This document shows, piece by piece, positions 23,880 through 37,200 of a DNA stretch of 64,000 nt (the stretch's first letter is position 1; every line of letters starts with the position of its first letter). Source of the stretch: Heliopora coerulea (taxonomy: Eukaryota > Cnidaria > Anthozoa > Scleralcyonacea > Helioporidae); assembly GCA_030142905.1 (NCBI GenBank), contig JASJOG010000034.1, positions 1,479,001 to 1,543,000 on the forward strand, read 5' to 3'. The position numbers and the translations under genes were made by a program. The notes beneath the pieces were generated by a model. That model saw nothing but the letters and a program-made list of their open reading frames with translations. It did not search any database and was not told the origin of the DNA.

Positions 23880-24290
23880 TTCTAATTCTAAATTTATTTA
23901 AACACGGGATCACTTCATTACAAAATGTTTTTCCAGTGATCCGTGTACTATAATTATATATAAATACCTTAACTATATACAAAACTACATTACATATTTT
24001 TTTCCCATATTTTTAACATAAATTAGCTAAAAATTTAACTATAAAAGTTCTTTAAAAGTTCTCAGACTGAGTTGCCTTTTAAGATCGTTTGAAAGACCAT
24101 TCCAGAGGACCGCCCCTTTATAATGAAAGCTGTTCTTCCCAGCTTCAGTATTTGGTCTTGGTACATAGATATTGACATCCGAATGTCGCAGGTTGTACAA
24201 ATGTACTGAGTTGACATTTTCAAACATTCTTGTTAAAAAAGTTGGTGTGCTTCTGTGAACGGTGTTATATAAGAATCTGGGGAAGAGTTA
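23880..24290 (-). mobile_element. Decayed LINE: C-terminal end of a reverse transcriptase ORF
   Basis: On the minus strand an open frame from about 24290 to the stop at 24039 reads as the C-terminal end of a non-LTR retrotransposon polyprotein. Recognisable parts are NLRHSDVNIYVPRPNTEAGK, then SFHYKGAVLWNGLSNDLK and a final SLRTFKELL. The remainder down to about 23880 is likely its 3' UTR. It ends only about 17 bases from the CCDC97 start codon. Confidence 0.8.
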
Positions 24291-24306
24291 CAGAAAATTA
24301 TTCAAG

Positions 24307-26187
24307 ATGGCGGAAAAAACTGATTTGGGAATTTTTTGGGAAAATCGTTGTGGCGTGTCTGACAACAGTGAGCAAGAAGGTAAGACTAATGAGATGTTTC
24401 TTAGAATAATTACGGGGGATGGTGTAACCGTAAAGAGTCAGCAGAGGAATGAAAATGAGTTGACTATAGACGAAAAAACCGAAATACTACATGAACTTTA
24501 CGAGCAGAAACCGAGTATATTTTTGTCACGTTTTGGCAAGTGGCTGTCCGAAAGAGACCTTGACTATTTTTCGGAGATATCGAGCAGTTATGAAATGGAT
24601 TACACCATTAAAAAGCTGAAAAGGAACCTTGCTCAAAAGAGTTCTAGAACCGATGTGAAAAACAGAAGGTACGAAGCACTTATGAGACTCGAGAATGATT
24701 CAGATTATTTTACTGAACACGAGATGAGACAGAGATGTCCATTGTTGTACGAACAGTACATTGGTCAGTACATGACTGAGGAAGAGAAACTGGAACGAGA
24801 TCAAAAAGAGATAGGTGATGAGGCAACAATGTCATCATTCATTTTTCAACAAATTGACCGAGACTGGATGGATAAAAAGCAAAAGATGGAACAAGAGAGG
24901 GAAGAGGAATGTATGGAAGAAGAAGAAGAGGAAGATGAAGAAGAAGAGGAAGAAGATGAAGAAGAAGAGGAGGAAGAGAAAGAGGAAAATGTGAATAATA
25001 AGGGAAACAATTCTTCAGGTATGTTGCTAATACTGTTCCAAGACTGCAATGTTTGCAAATCATGCTGACAAATCCTGCTTAGATAATCTTGTTTCCAGCA
25101 CTTGAGAATTTTACTCTGGCTTAAACCAGTTGATTTTATTCAATAGAGTAGGATGTCAACCCCTCTAATGAGTTTATTATTTTTTCCATAGTGCACCTAA
25201 ATCAATGCTCAAGGTGTTCTAAGGCAATTGCTCATGTTGCAATTCTTCCACCAGTCTAATCTCTTTTTATTGCTGAGGCAACATAAAATTAATGGGGCTA
25301 CCTGGAAAAATCAGTTGGTTCTACAGTGGGTAATCTCTAAGAAATTTAATTTTGGATCCTGATAAACTGCTGACAGGTATAACCCCACTGGGGCATGGCC
25401 AGTGACAAAGTAGAGCTTCACTCTGATGCAATTGTACAGCAACAATTGAGATGTTTTTACAGGGAATTAAAAATTACATGGGAACTTTGAGACCCTGCTG
25501 GCATATGTTGTAAATTTGGAAAACTTCATAGCAAATACTCATGAAAATTTGTAAAATAATGAACCAGGGAAATTTGTAGTTCTTCCTTTAAATTTCCCTA
25601 TTTCTATGCTCTGCTCTGTGTCCAACATAATAGAGGTGATCATGGAGGGTTATTTTTATTAACTAATTGCAACGTACAACACTGGAATTTAAGAAATAAG
25701 AAGAATTCTCAAGGAACTTTGGAAGTTTTTCAAAATTTGTAAAAATGTTAACCAAGTTAGGATCTCAATGTGAACATTTTATGCAGTGTAAGTAATCAGA
25801 TAAGTATGGAACCACATGAAGTCTTAGTGATCATTTGTATGCATTTCCCTTATATCTTTCTTTAATCTATGCCTCATGAAATTTTATTTAGAAGTGAAAA
25901 ACTTAAGTGATGAAGAAAAACTAAATCTTCGAATGGAATTTTTAAACATAATGAAACAGCGTTTTCTAGAAGGTGAAGACAAGGACTTTGATTACTCAGA
26001 GGTTGACACAAATGAAGAGTATGACAACCTGAAAATACTTAGTCAGGATGAAGAGGATAAATACTTTGATGATGAAGAACCAGAGACTTGTAAAGACAGT
26101 GGAAACAGCCCGGAAATGTCAACTGATAGTGAGGATGATTACCTTAGTGATCAAATTTTGCAGAAATGTTGCTCTGCAAGAAGATAA
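24307..26187 (+). CDS. CCDC97: CCDC97 (coiled-coil domain-containing protein 97), 2 exons, complete
   Basis: Exons 24307-25018 (ends phase 1) and 25892-26187 (stop TAA) give 335 residues. The start codon has a strong context (AAGATGG); the in-frame reading above it is LINE-derived. Family signatures are the block [10 protein letters not shown], then [32 protein letters not shown] and, in exon 2, [20 protein letters not shown] and [13 protein letters not shown], which match the conserved DUF2052/CCDC97 region. Residues about 200-232 are a nearly pure Glu/Asp run encoded by GAA/GAG/GAT repeats (24899-24986). The function is poorly known; the human protein has been linked to the SF3b splicing complex. 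The exon 1 donor CAG/GTATGT and the exon 2 acceptor TTTATTTAG are seen directly. Confidence 0.93.
25100..25150 (-). repeat. Degenerate inverted copy of the dispersed hairpin repeat
   Basis: ATTTTACTCTGGCTTAAACCAGTTGATTTTATT-like block in the CCDC97 intron: the inverted form of the family described at 27268. Confidence 0.45.
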
Positions 26188-26204
26188 TGAAGTGAGACTA
26201 AACT

Positions 26205-26210
26205 AATAAA
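26205..26210 (+). promoter_or_regulatory. Possible poly(A) signal AATAAA of CCDC97
   Basis: First AATAAA after the stop codon, only 18 bases downstream; other candidates are at about 26911 and 27722. Confidence 0.3.
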
Positions 26211-28691
26211 CTTGGAGGAAGTCAAGAGTATTTAAAGTTTAACCTTTTAACACTTAAATTTTTTTTTCTTTTGTTCTTTGTCCTCTCATTGATTCTTTTG
26301 TTCTTAGGCATCTGATACATGGGAGACTGAGCATTAAAGGGTTAAATGAAACGTACCAAAAAGTTTAATTTGATAAAACAAATAGGATATCCCATTAACT
26401 GGAATTAAATACTCTTTAACCAGCTTTCCAGCAAATGTGGTGGAATCCAACCAACACAGTGTAAATTTCAGAAAACATAGTTTTTGGACTTTTTCAACAC
26501 AAAATTAGTTGAAGAGAGAGTAGACATTCTCTTGCTAGAACTTGAGAATGTCCTTTATATATATGACCTCAGGTTTTTCATTCATCTTTCTCCAGTTGAA
26601 GATTGTAGACAGTCATAAGCTAGAATGAAAATTTATTTCTGGTCTTAGAAAATCTGCTCACCCTTCAATTACATACAAGCCTGATGGTGCATCTTCTATT
26701 TTTACAAAATTATTTGTTAAAACTAAAGACATGGTTGCACTGTTTGGTTAATGCTGATAATATAACCTATAACAATATTTAATATTTTGGATAACTTGAC
26801 TTTTTTCATCTGTGTAACATCTTTAAGTGAGTGGTCATTATAAGAGTGGTGAGCTGAACCCAATTTTCCTGGAGGTGAAATTTTTCATCTAGCTTAGAAA
26901 TCATGACACAAAAAATAAATTCTGTCCATTTAAAAATTTATGCTGAGTGGAAATTAGTGTTTTCAGGATGTTTTGTGGTTCCACAAGTTTCCAGATTCTA
27001 CAGTATTTTTTATGCTGAAATGGCCTTTAATATATACCAGTAGTTCTAGGAAATGCCTACTGGTAATGTGACAGTGGTATCTGTTTTATATGGTACTACT
27101 TTTGTAGTATAATGCTGTCAGGTAACTCATCCAGATCACTGAGACCTTGGGACACAACACTGGATTGTATCATGTTTAGGTGAAAATTTTCTTAGCATGC
27201 CAGGATAACACACAGGCAAACCAAATTGGTAGCTTATTTAACTCATCAAGAGGCAGGGCTTATCCCTTTGACAAGTAAAATAATCTGGCATTAGCCAGAG
27301 TAAAATACCAAAGTGTACCCTTGCACCTAAATGGGTTAAATCAGCTGGCAAAAAATATTAATATGATTGTAATCCACTATAAAATTTTGATAGTTCTTGT
27401 CTTATTAAATACTAGTAGCCCAACAGCAACTCCTTATAATATTAGCATGTTATTACATAATTGAAGTGTACATATTTATAGATCAATTTAGAATATTTCC
27501 ATTCATTTTTACTGTTACAGTTTTTAAATGTTTAATGGTACTGGTATATCAATGAGTCTAAGTAGTTCTTCTCAACTCTCATTTTACAAAATCATTTCAT
27601 ATAAAGAGAGGGTTGCCATACTTCATATAATTTATGGTGAACTTATGTCGACCTTCACCAAGTGAAAGCACAGCATACTGCAGGTGAAGTGATAATTATG
27701 GAAACAATAGCTTTATGAGAAATAAAGTATACAACTAATTGTGGAAAATTAAATCTGTATTTAATATTTTACATTTTTTTTGTCTTTATCTATGAAACAT
27801 GGTGCAAAACACATTAATTTTAATATATAACTATGATACATAATAATCTTAAATTCAAAATCAGCTTTATCTTGTTACAAAAGAAAATATATATGCTCAT
27901 TCATTTTTGGAGGACCTGACTTCAGGTGGTTGTTCTCCCATATCCTGCAACATTTAAACATGTAAACAAATAGAAGACTATCACCAATGTACTATCAAAA
28001 AAATAACCCCTATGGACATCATTCCAGGTAATCATTAATTTTTCAGGGTCTTAGTTACTAACATGTTATATTAACACTGAGGAACTGACAAGCATGTGAA
28101 GAACTGATTCTCTCCCTCACTAGAAAGGAGCCTACCTTATACCTGCATATTTAATGACCTAAAAATTAGTTAACATTGAGTAGCTTATAAATGTTATGAT
28201 AAGTTTTCCCTGGGATCTGGTAGGGAAACCAATTTGTTAAACCCATTAATAATTTACAAGGAAAATCACAAAGAAAGCAACTTTAAGAACCCAATTTTCT
28301 CCCTAAATATCAACTTTTGGACAGCCATATTATACACTGGAAAGTCATGTTTGATCTGATTTCCAAATACCCCAATTTTAGTTAAACCTGGTTACCACGT
28401 CAGTTTTCTGTGTTTGGAGGTGAGATCAAATACAATTAGTGTATGATTACTGGGTATACCACTTTGAACAAATATGTCTTTGCCTGAAGAGGGCTGTCAG
28501 AGATACCTTTGCTTCCTTATCAGCCCATGCATACAATTTCAATTCTGCCTTATGTGTGTAAATAAGGATAAATTAATTAAAGTACAGATGCTGGTGAGGG
28601 GATTTTGTGTTTGGATGCAATGTCCCTCCCTAAACCTGGAAACTCAGGCAATCACAGCAGTCCGGATTCAACTTATTTGTGTTACACAAGT
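26211..28691. other. Region between convergent CCDC97 and DESI2
   Basis: The two genes converge here, so 3' UTRs of both are expected. No further exon was recognised, apart from a possible non-coding 3' exon of DESI2 at about 27907-27948. One clear copy of the dispersed hairpin repeat lies at 27268-27315. Confidence 0.4.
27268..27315 (+). repeat. Dispersed hairpin repeat, good copy
   Basis: TTTGACAAGTAAAATAATCTGGCATTAGCCAGAGTAAAATACC-type sequence: TCTGGC and GCCAGA pair around a 4-base loop, with AGTAAAAT on both sides. Downstream 'AATGGGTTAA' also recurs in other copies. Confidence 0.7.
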
Positions 28692-30910
28692 TCAGTTCAC
28701 ATTAAACTCACAAGTAAGGTTTTTTTCATCCTTGACATTCAATAGGTAGGAATTAGTCTCGTCTGCAGGCTCAGGGGTCAACCAATCGTTTGGGAGGAAA
28801 TTGTATAACCAAGGAAGACGTGAACCTATGTTAGCAATCCTGTTGATCCAGCCAGGAATGTCATTTCCACATAGCAACTAGAGAAGAGGGGAGCAGTATC
28901 AATTTTAAGTTTCACTATAAGTTTTCATTGACTCATTAATGGGCAGGGCTCAGCCCCTTGGTGAGTAAAATCATCTAGAGTGAGCCAGAGTAAAACTGTA
29001 GAGCATGCCCTTTACCTTTTAATGGATTATCTGTATAAATACATACTGGTAACTAGTTCTTTAAACAGTGTATTTATTATGAAGAGTTTTAGCTCAAAAT
29101 ATTAGGATCTTCCCCATTAAATTTGAAGTAGTTTTTTTCTCTACTCTTAGCAGTAGCTATAATTTCTATTTTGTTGACCATGGCCTTGTGTTGAAGTTGA
29201 TTCTCCTTTGGACAAGGTATATTATTCATGAGCATACTTACTGCTACAACCAAGTTGTGAAAGTCTCACTCACCTTAGAAAACTCAGAAGAAAAATGATT
29301 ACAGTTCCTGTCAAATTAAAACAAAGGCTTTTAGAATTATTCCATCGTGTTGAAAATGTTAAATGTTTGAAGTTGTTGTCCAATATCAATGTTTTGTTGA
29401 AACTGATTATCAAGGTTTGATAATGTAGTCATGAAAAAGAACAAGCATCACATGATACTCTCAGGTTCAAACCATTATTTTAGTCTATCATCTTATTGCT
29501 GCAAATTTTTGATTGGCAAACTAGCAACAATGCTAACAAGGCTCCACTAGATGTTTCAATAGTTTACTATTAACTTTTTCAACCACCACACTGCTGCCAT
29601 TTCCAGACACTACTGTACAAGCCTACCTACACAGAAGATAGTAAGTCAGAATGTGCATTATACCTTGTGACTAAATGATAAGACAGTCCAGTAAAATAAA
29701 CCCCCAAATCCTGGATAATTCCTTTAACATTATCTTCAGTCAGGTCTGTTTGTCCAAGGTAAATTGACTCCCTTGAATCATACAAAAATAGAATGTTGGG
29801 AAGGTATTTTTTATGTAAAATTTAGATGCCTGCCTTGGCACATTCCCTGAGAATAAGACAAACCTGAATTTAAATGATTCATTTCCAGGAAACAAGCACC
29901 CTTTTGGTTCTACATCCATTAGGCCAGTTGATGTGAGCTCATGCCCAATAAAAGCATACTCTGGAAACACATATACATGTTATTATGGGTGAAATATCTG
30001 CATTATACAAAATATATACCAGTACTTTGTAAGTAACTGAACCCCTTGTAGCAGCAATCAAACAATTCTTACTCCTGTCCAGTGAACAGGAAACATTACC
30101 TAAGGTGTCAAAAGGTTAAATTTGGGGAGCTGTTTTGGATACAAAGTCTGCTGAATGCATGTAAAACAGCTTGGATACCCTGTTAGAGGAGTGGTGAGTC
30201 TGTATGTCCATATTTGCATGTTTACATTTTACTGTGCAGTAAAACTGTAGACTAGTTCATACACTTGTAACTTGGCTGTACCTCGTCCATGAACCTGAAC
30301 AGCAGAATGGTAAATGCCAATACCAAGTCTTGAAATATATTCATTTGTCCAGTGCTACATGTAAGAAGGAAATGATCATTAATTTTTACTTCAGCTGCAG
30401 CACAACAATAGGTTATTTGCTATGAAACATCTAAAAAGTATTGGAATAATCTCAAAAATAAAATCCAGCAGAAAAATTATTGAAACTTAATAGTTGAACC
30501 TTAACAACCTCCGGTGCAGAGAAAACTTTACCGTCTGGATTATTGATTGACGAAGAGAGTAATCTGGGTTGCCTAAACCATCAAGAACAACGTTATGTCA
30601 ATGCCATTATGCTAGTGTGATATTTCTCTTTGTATTAACGTCTGAAATTATGCTTTCAAATGCTGTACCTTAGGATTGGAACATGCTGAAAATTCTATCA
30701 GTTTCTTAATTTTGACAATGTTTATGACAAGATACTACCAATGACGCACGAAGTCCATGGTGCATAAGGTGAAATACAGGTGGTAATACATAATTAAAAA
30801 GTTGTTTTCGATTTCCCGAATAAACGTGAACGCCATTTATCCAGGAAAAAAATCGCCTTGACATAACCTACCATGTCATATACATTCAGATGAACAGGAA
30901 ACGCAGCCAT
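28692..30910 (-). CDS. DESI2: DESI2-like deSUMOylating isopeptidase (PPPDE family), 6 exons
   Basis: Exons, 5' to 3': 30910-30872, 30354-30282, 29960-29864, 29771-29664, 29307-29274, 28877-28692; phases agree and give 178 residues (human DESI2 194). DESI proteins are papain-like cysteine proteases that remove SUMO. The PPPDE signature is clear: LNVYDM at the N-terminus, IGIYHSAVQVHG with the catalytic His, then NCNHFSSEFSK with the catalytic Cys, followed by LLCGNDIPGWINR and FLPNDWLTP, a tail typical of DESI2. I chose the ATG at 30910 because it matches family length and has a GACATGG context; in-frame ATGs at 30922 and 30934 would add 4 or 8 residues. A strong GTGAGT donor near 28701 could splice to a 3' exon at about 27948, which would create a stop at the junction and end the protein after ...KNLT. 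Confidence 0.93.
28955..29005 (+). repeat. Dispersed hairpin repeat copy in DESI2 intron
   Basis: GTGAGTAAAATCATCTAGAGTGAGCCAGAGTAAAA-like sequence, preceded by GGGCAGGGCTCAGCCCCTTG, the same leader as the copy at 27250. Confidence 0.6.
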
Positions 30911-31025
30911 GTCCGATTTCATGCCTGCTACCATGCAGATTTTGATCAAATAAAAACCGTTTCAATAATTATGTGGAGGCATCCATTTTAACCCGAGATG
31001 ACTACACTTCTCCAACAGAACTCCA

Positions 31026-31053
31026 GTTTTACGTTACTCCAGTAACGTAAAAC
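31026..31053. repeat. Perfect 13-bp hairpin with 2-base loop
   Basis: GTTTTACGTTACT, CC, AGTAACGTAAAAC, about 115 bases above the DESI2 start codon. Confidence 0.8.
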
Positions 31054-31654
31054 TCTCTTGTGTTCGTCTTGATCTCCTAAGTTTGGAGCAAGATTTCCAT
31101 CCAAACTTAAAAAAACCGTTTGTCAAATTACGTGACTATTTGACTGGTCCTATTGTACATTGAACATTATAGCATCCGTTTACTTCCGTTGCGCTAATTG
31201 AATGCTTCCGGTGAACTGACGCTCATGAAAAGTTAATCACGCTTGTTGAGTAATCGCTACAATGCGCCACTGTTAAAAATAAAACTCTCAAGAGTAATAC
31301 TATCAGAACATATCATTTGAACTAGTTAAGGCCTCTATCAGGCGTTGTGTATTATCACATAAGCTTCAACTATCCGATTTCCCTTGACAATCTAACGTTC
31401 TAAACTCTTGCTTATCTTCAGCCAAGGCTAACCCTTCTCCAACATCACATTTTAATTGCAGTGTATTTTTTTATCGTCTTTTGTGTAAAGAACTTGATGC
31501 ACTGATGATTTGCATAATGAGTTGCTTTCTGAGTGTCTGCACATCTTTTTGAGTCTTAAAAAGTTACCTTTGGGTAAAAAATCAGTCATTGCTTAGCCCT
31601 AAGGATGTAGCAAGGTTAGTTACAAAATGTCGATTCAGATCAATTTTCTGTTTG

Positions 31655-32062
31655 GGCCTGATTACATGAGAACCGCACGAATTTAGACCGCCACCAAAGT
31701 GAAGATTTTCTGACGAGTTTACATGTGACCAGAATGAAATTAAAGCCATGTTCTTGCAAACATTTCAGTCCGCGTTCCGAGTTTTTATTCCCAGCAACAA
31801 TGTTTTTCTTGTTCTTTGCGTCAATAATGGTTGATCTGGAGAGATTTCACGTATTCATGAAAAAAATCTCGTAACGGTCCGAGTTCGAACCGGTCTGAAC
31901 TCATTCGTGTCGATCCAGCGTCCGAAATGAGTGAGACCGGTCCGAGCTTATTTTTCGAACCGGTTTCATGTAAACAAGAACAAGGATTACTGGATTAGTA
32001 TGGGGTACCATCTCGAGTTGTGCCGCGGTCTGACTTCGTAGCGGTCTCATGTAATCGGCTTT
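31655..32062. mobile_element. MITE with GATTACATGAG...CTCATGTAATC ends
   Basis: The left end (TGATTACATGAGAACCGC, 31659 onward) and right end (GCGGTCTCATGTAATCG, near 32041-32057) are inverted copies. The interior carries repeated ACCGGT / GGTCCGAG motifs. No coding capacity. Confidence 0.65.
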
Positions 32063-32433
32063 TCAGGCTCGCTCATCAGCGTTTTGCAAAAGGAGGTCCG
32101 CGACGCGAACGCGCAAGGGGCGAAACTCTAGGGGTCGGGAAGCGTGCTCCCCTGGGAAATTTGAAAATCTAGAGTCTCTAAAATGCCATTTCTCGCATTT
32201 TGGGGGAAGATGTTTCTTGTACTTATGTATTTTATAAGTGGCGATGAACTCTTCACTCGTGAAATACATGTCAGTACTAGAAGCCGAGGTTTCATCAACC
32301 CTCCAATCGACTTGCTCGGATATTTCTCACAAGGTTACATTTTAAGTTTCACTTTTATTGTTCGAGCAGTCTGGAGCTCAGAGAAACTTGACAGTTTGAA
32401 AAGCAAGAAGCAAAGAATTTTGTTAGTATCCAA

Positions 32434-32594
32434 CAGGGACGGCGGAGCTAGGGGGCTGGAGCTCCACTTTTTTCCAAATACAATGTTGGAACAACTACGT
32501 TTTAGAACATTTGTTGTGCAATTTCCTGGAGAAGCATGCAAAATGTTCTATTTCTCAAGGCTCCCCCATCTGAAATTCCGCTCCGCCGCCTCTG
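32434..32594. mobile_element. GGACGGCGGAGC MITE, copy 1 (5-bp target duplication)
   Basis: Ends CAGGGACGGCGGAGC and GCTCCGCCGCCTCTG are inverted. A 5-bp repeat, TCCAA, flanks it (32429-32433 and 32595-32599). The interior matches a second copy at 55088-55263 over most of its length. Confidence 0.8.
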
Positions 32595-32779
32595 TCCAAC
32601 TGTTACTTGTTACATGAACATTACACGACACGCTTTGTTCGTTATGATCCATTGCCAGTCGTGATATCTCTTCATGTTTTCGTCTCTCGTAAATAACAAT
32701 TCTGAATTGTGTATTCCTTGAAATTCTGTACTATTGAACCCAAATGAAAGTGACCCACACGATAAATTTCGTTTGTAAT

Positions 32780-32953
32780 CTATTTTATTTTTGCAGTTGA
32801 TATCATCTTCGTGTAGTTTTGTGTGGGCATACAATTAGGGTCGTTGCTTCCTCCACTGGCTATTGTAATGTCGCTGTCGACCTTCAAGATGCCTTTTGGG
32901 AGATATATCACAGTGTTGCACCAATTTCTTTGACTAGTATATCCTTTAAAAGC
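32780..32953 (-). other. Orphan open stretch with LPKG motif
   Basis: A 57-codon frame bounded by stops, containing YLPKGILKVDSDITIASGG. The LPxG pattern vaguely recalls the DUF11-like/discoidin protein of this window (LPRGALTASS), but no splice partner was found. It may be a gene relic or chance. Confidence 0.2.
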
Positions 32954-34244
32954 TTAAGTAACTGGCTACATCACTGTAATAAAACATTCTGACTTGAAAG
33001 GATGAGACAAATCCCCGCTTTGTTTCAGAAACGTCCTCTTCGTGTTCTGAGAGTGTTAGTGAGAGTTATCTACTTGTTACATTTACAATTTTAAACGTAA
33101 TTCAGCTAATTTGATTTGCAGTTTGTGATTTCTCAAGAGCAACCTCTGCTTATTACGAGGTAAGTGGCGCCTGTAGACACTTTCAGCCACAAAAAGATAT
33201 GCGTCGTGAGGGTAAAATGATGCTTAACAAAGTCTTCTGCGCAGAAATACGAATGAATTTACTTCTTTTAAAAACATTTGTTACTACATAAAACGCATGT
33301 CAAATTTAATTGGCAACTGATACTTTAAGAGAAATGTATGCAAAAAAATTCGTGGAAGAAGTAAAAGAGATCTCGTTTTAACTGAATTCATCCACAAATG
33401 GGAGTTTCTAACATTCTTGAAGCAATAGATGAACGTTAGTGAAGGCAAAGATGAACTTCTTGGCATTAGCTTGGACCAAACATTAATCTTTTCACAGCAG
33501 TGATTGAGCTTTAAATAAGAAAATAAAACTGCATGAACAAATGAAATGAACAAACTACTGGAACGAACGCACTATTAAATGGCACGAATGATTCATTTTA
33601 AAGAGCTGGGAAGTGGAAGGAGCAGAATGAATGTATACATAAACTGATTTCCAAGAATGTGTGTACATATTACAGTGAAATCACTGAGGGGATTTAAAAC
33701 ACATTGACAAATTTCTTGACAAACAATACACAGCTTTCTGGGGTGAATTATGTACCACATTTTATAAAGAAATTGATTTGTTGGGGAAGTTTTTTTTTTT
33801 GAAAGTTATCATATGGGAAGTTGTTATTGAAAAGTTATTATAGAATTCTCTACAAGTTTACGTACCTTACCACTCGTTGAAATTTAGTTTGTTTCGTTTC
33901 AGAATCTGTTTGAGGGAAGAAAACACGAACGTCTTTCAGCATGGGCCAGATTTACCTGGTGAGATACACATGGGCACGCAATTTTTTTGAGTTGTTTCCT
34001 CAGGTAAAATCCGATAAAGCACCCCTGGTCTTTTATTGTACATTACATAAATTACGTAATGACTGGAATGATTCGAAGACAAACCGAGCTTGATAAGGCA
34101 CCATCAAAAAACATTTATAATTCGTATAGCCATGATGTCTTTCAAACTCAGATCGACTTCAGTGCAAATCCCGAAAATCTCGGACACGAAAATACTCATA
34201 ATTTTAAGATGATTATGCAGTTTGCCAATCTTTACATATTTCCT

Positions 34245-37200
34245 TCAATGATTATATAGTTCACCTGCTTTTTCATCTTCAGGGCTTGCTAATTCCTGAA
34301 GCCTCAACTGCTCCTGTAGGTCTTGTTCCTGCACATCATGGCGATTTTTTTCGGTGTATTCTGACACTAAAGTGTAAAATCAAGTGTATCGTAATTTCAG
34401 GTGTTAAAAAACATTTGCTTTACTCAAGATTATTTCGCCTGTTTGTTGCAAAAAGTTATTTTCCTTTGTTTTTCCTCTGAATTACGTATTTGAGCTGATC
34501 ATGTATAATTGTAATTACCCGAATATCTTTTTTTCTTGGATTCCTCCTAAAAAGGAACACGAGAAGTAGTAAGAACTATTGGGTTTTGTGCGTTCCAGGA
34601 AGTTTTTCCTAGTTAAAATTGTCATGTAAAGTAAAGACGATGTCACACGAAACGATTTGGAACGGCCATTCGTGATGCAAATTACATGACACAATAAGCA
34701 ATGCAAACAAGGAAACTTTGCGAACGCAAAATTTGCTTCCTGGAAAGCTAAAAATGTTTCAGAAAATTAAGAAATAATTTTTTGTTCCCGGCCTAGATCT
34801 CTGTCTCGGAAACACTAACCCTGTTAACACTGTAACATTTTGGGCAAGGCACGGCTAATTTGCATAGCCGAGACTTACATAAACAGAGGTACTCGATACG
34901 GAAACATTTTCAGGAACGGGTACCTAATTTCAAGAAGTCCGCACCGTTTACACTGTGAAAATCACCCGTGCCGTGCCCAAAAACATGGCGGCACCCGTGC
35001 CAATATTTTAGCCGTGGCGTGCTGAAAATGTTGACAGTTGGAACGGGGTTACTGTTTCTTCGTTTGCCACCCTGAAAACAAAGTGCGTAGTTGCCAAGAA
35101 TTTTACAGTATTAACTGTGCTGTACACATAAATTTACACTGCTCGTGAATGTTTCCTACAAAATGTTTCCTCGTTTAGCCATGTGCGGGAAACATTGCAG
35201 GGAAATAATGTTTCCGCAACAATGTTTCTTGATTTACCCAGGGCCATAGATTAACTCGTGTCCGTCTTTTATGGACGCTTATTATTCTTTTAAATAATCA
35301 TTGAAAATGGTTCCGAGTAGTAAGATCACATGCGCGAAATATACCCACGGCTTATGCGGGCCCTCAGAAACCACGAAAGTCTTTAAATTTTCTTTTCTTC
35401 TCTTTTCTTAAATTGAGTTTTAAGAAGTACTCAATATATTACTGGCTATATATTAATGTATTCTATATTTTCTAGGTTTTTTTCCAACGTGGATGCCATA
35501 TGTTATGGGTGCATAAAAATGGCTTAAATGTACCTCAAAAAGTCCTTGAAAAGTCTTTAAAGGGATAAGGGGAAGAAACCTGTATACCTCACTAGGCATT
35601 TCATGATGTCTTTTTCTTTTTTGATTTTTCGTTAAAGCGATATCTAACGGTCCAGGTAATGCAGTCTCACGTTCTTCGGTATGTGCATCTGGTTTTTCAT
35701 CAGAAGGACTTTTCGAGGTTTCTGGCATCTCTTCAGCTGAGTGTACGTCGCTCAGTTTGCACCCATCCAGCAATGACAGAGACTAATATAATGGGAACAA
35801 ACAAAGAACGTTAAAAAACCTGGGATTCGTTATGCTAAACCCGGACGGCTTATCTGATGAGTAAGCTCCAGTAAGTCAACAGTACTCAGGAGACATCAAA
35901 TGAACATTTCTCAAAGCATCCAGTGAAGTAGCCGACATAGTTAGCTTTACTTTGGCTTAACTCTTTCCCATCAAAATGTCTCCCCTTGATGAGAAAAATC
36001 AGGTGGACCAAATCTTAACGTGTAAACGTAATGTTTTTGAAAGTAAGTGAAAAAAAAAAAATTTATAGTTTGGGTTCTAATGTTTCAACCCTCTCGTCTG
36101 AAAGAAAATTGGACGTTTGGCTTAAAAAAAACCCGATCTTAACCCTTGGTTACCTCGTTGTCCTCATTTTCAGACGAATTAGACTCTAAAAAACAACACA
36201 AGAAGAGAGATACGCAAGTTAGTTGCCACTTATAGTAAAATCAGTGGATCAATGGTTATTACTTATTAGTGCAGTGTTCGAGTGGCTCAAATGTGTGACG
36301 GATGGGCAAGTTGCCGATAGGTACTTAAGATTTTGTTCTAGCTGATGACAGAGTATTTTACATTGGCTTACACCAGATGATTTTTTGGAAAAGAGAGACC
36401 TCCTGATTTCTTCTTTGTTTGAGTTAGTCTTAACTCTTTCCGGTCCTAGACGTCTCCCCTTGACAAGTACGGGGGTAGCGCCAGGAATTACTTGACGTAG
36501 GGGCTAATGTCCCCGACAGGAAGGGGCTAAACCAGAAGGGCTCGGACCACGTTCTTTTTATAATTTCCTTATTTGATGGTCAAAAATATCATGCTATTTT
36601 TCTCAAGAATAATCGCGACAACCGACTAGAAACAGTTTACTAATAGATTTGATATGAAAAGAGGAGTCTGTTATCTTCCTTGGCTAAATCAATAACAAAT
36701 ACTCATAGTCTGTGCAATATATAAATGTGTTTTCATCAGTGAAAATTCACCGACGAATTGTTAATTTTTCCCCGACAGGGGGGATAAGGTTCCCCTACCG
36801 GAGGCTGTAGCCTCCTCTGCACCACTCCTGGACAAGTAAAATAGTCTGTCGTAAGCCGGAGTAAAATAAGAAAACTTCGACACGGACCGAACAGAGTCAA
36901 TCTGAGCGACTGCAATTTCTTTCTGGCTGGCTCCGGGGATGAAAGTGTCAGTACATGCAACGGGTGAACACACTACGGGACTATTAACAACATTAGTCAT
37001 TTTTGTAGGTAGTGCTACTCTGGTTTGCACTAGCACTACCTACAAAAATGACTAATAGTTCACCTGGTTGCAAAAAAAGACTATTCACTATTAACAACAT
37101 AACTAGACATTGTGCGCTATATTTTCTTAAGACAGTTCGAACTGCGGTCTATCCATCGATTCCATCGTTTGATTTCAGCGTTGCAGCTTTGCTACAGGAT

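Noticed and set aside
24262..24306. Upstream non-ATG extension and TATATAA box for CCDC97
   Set aside because: The segment is the end of the LINE reverse-transcriptase frame; the ATG at 24307 has the strong context.
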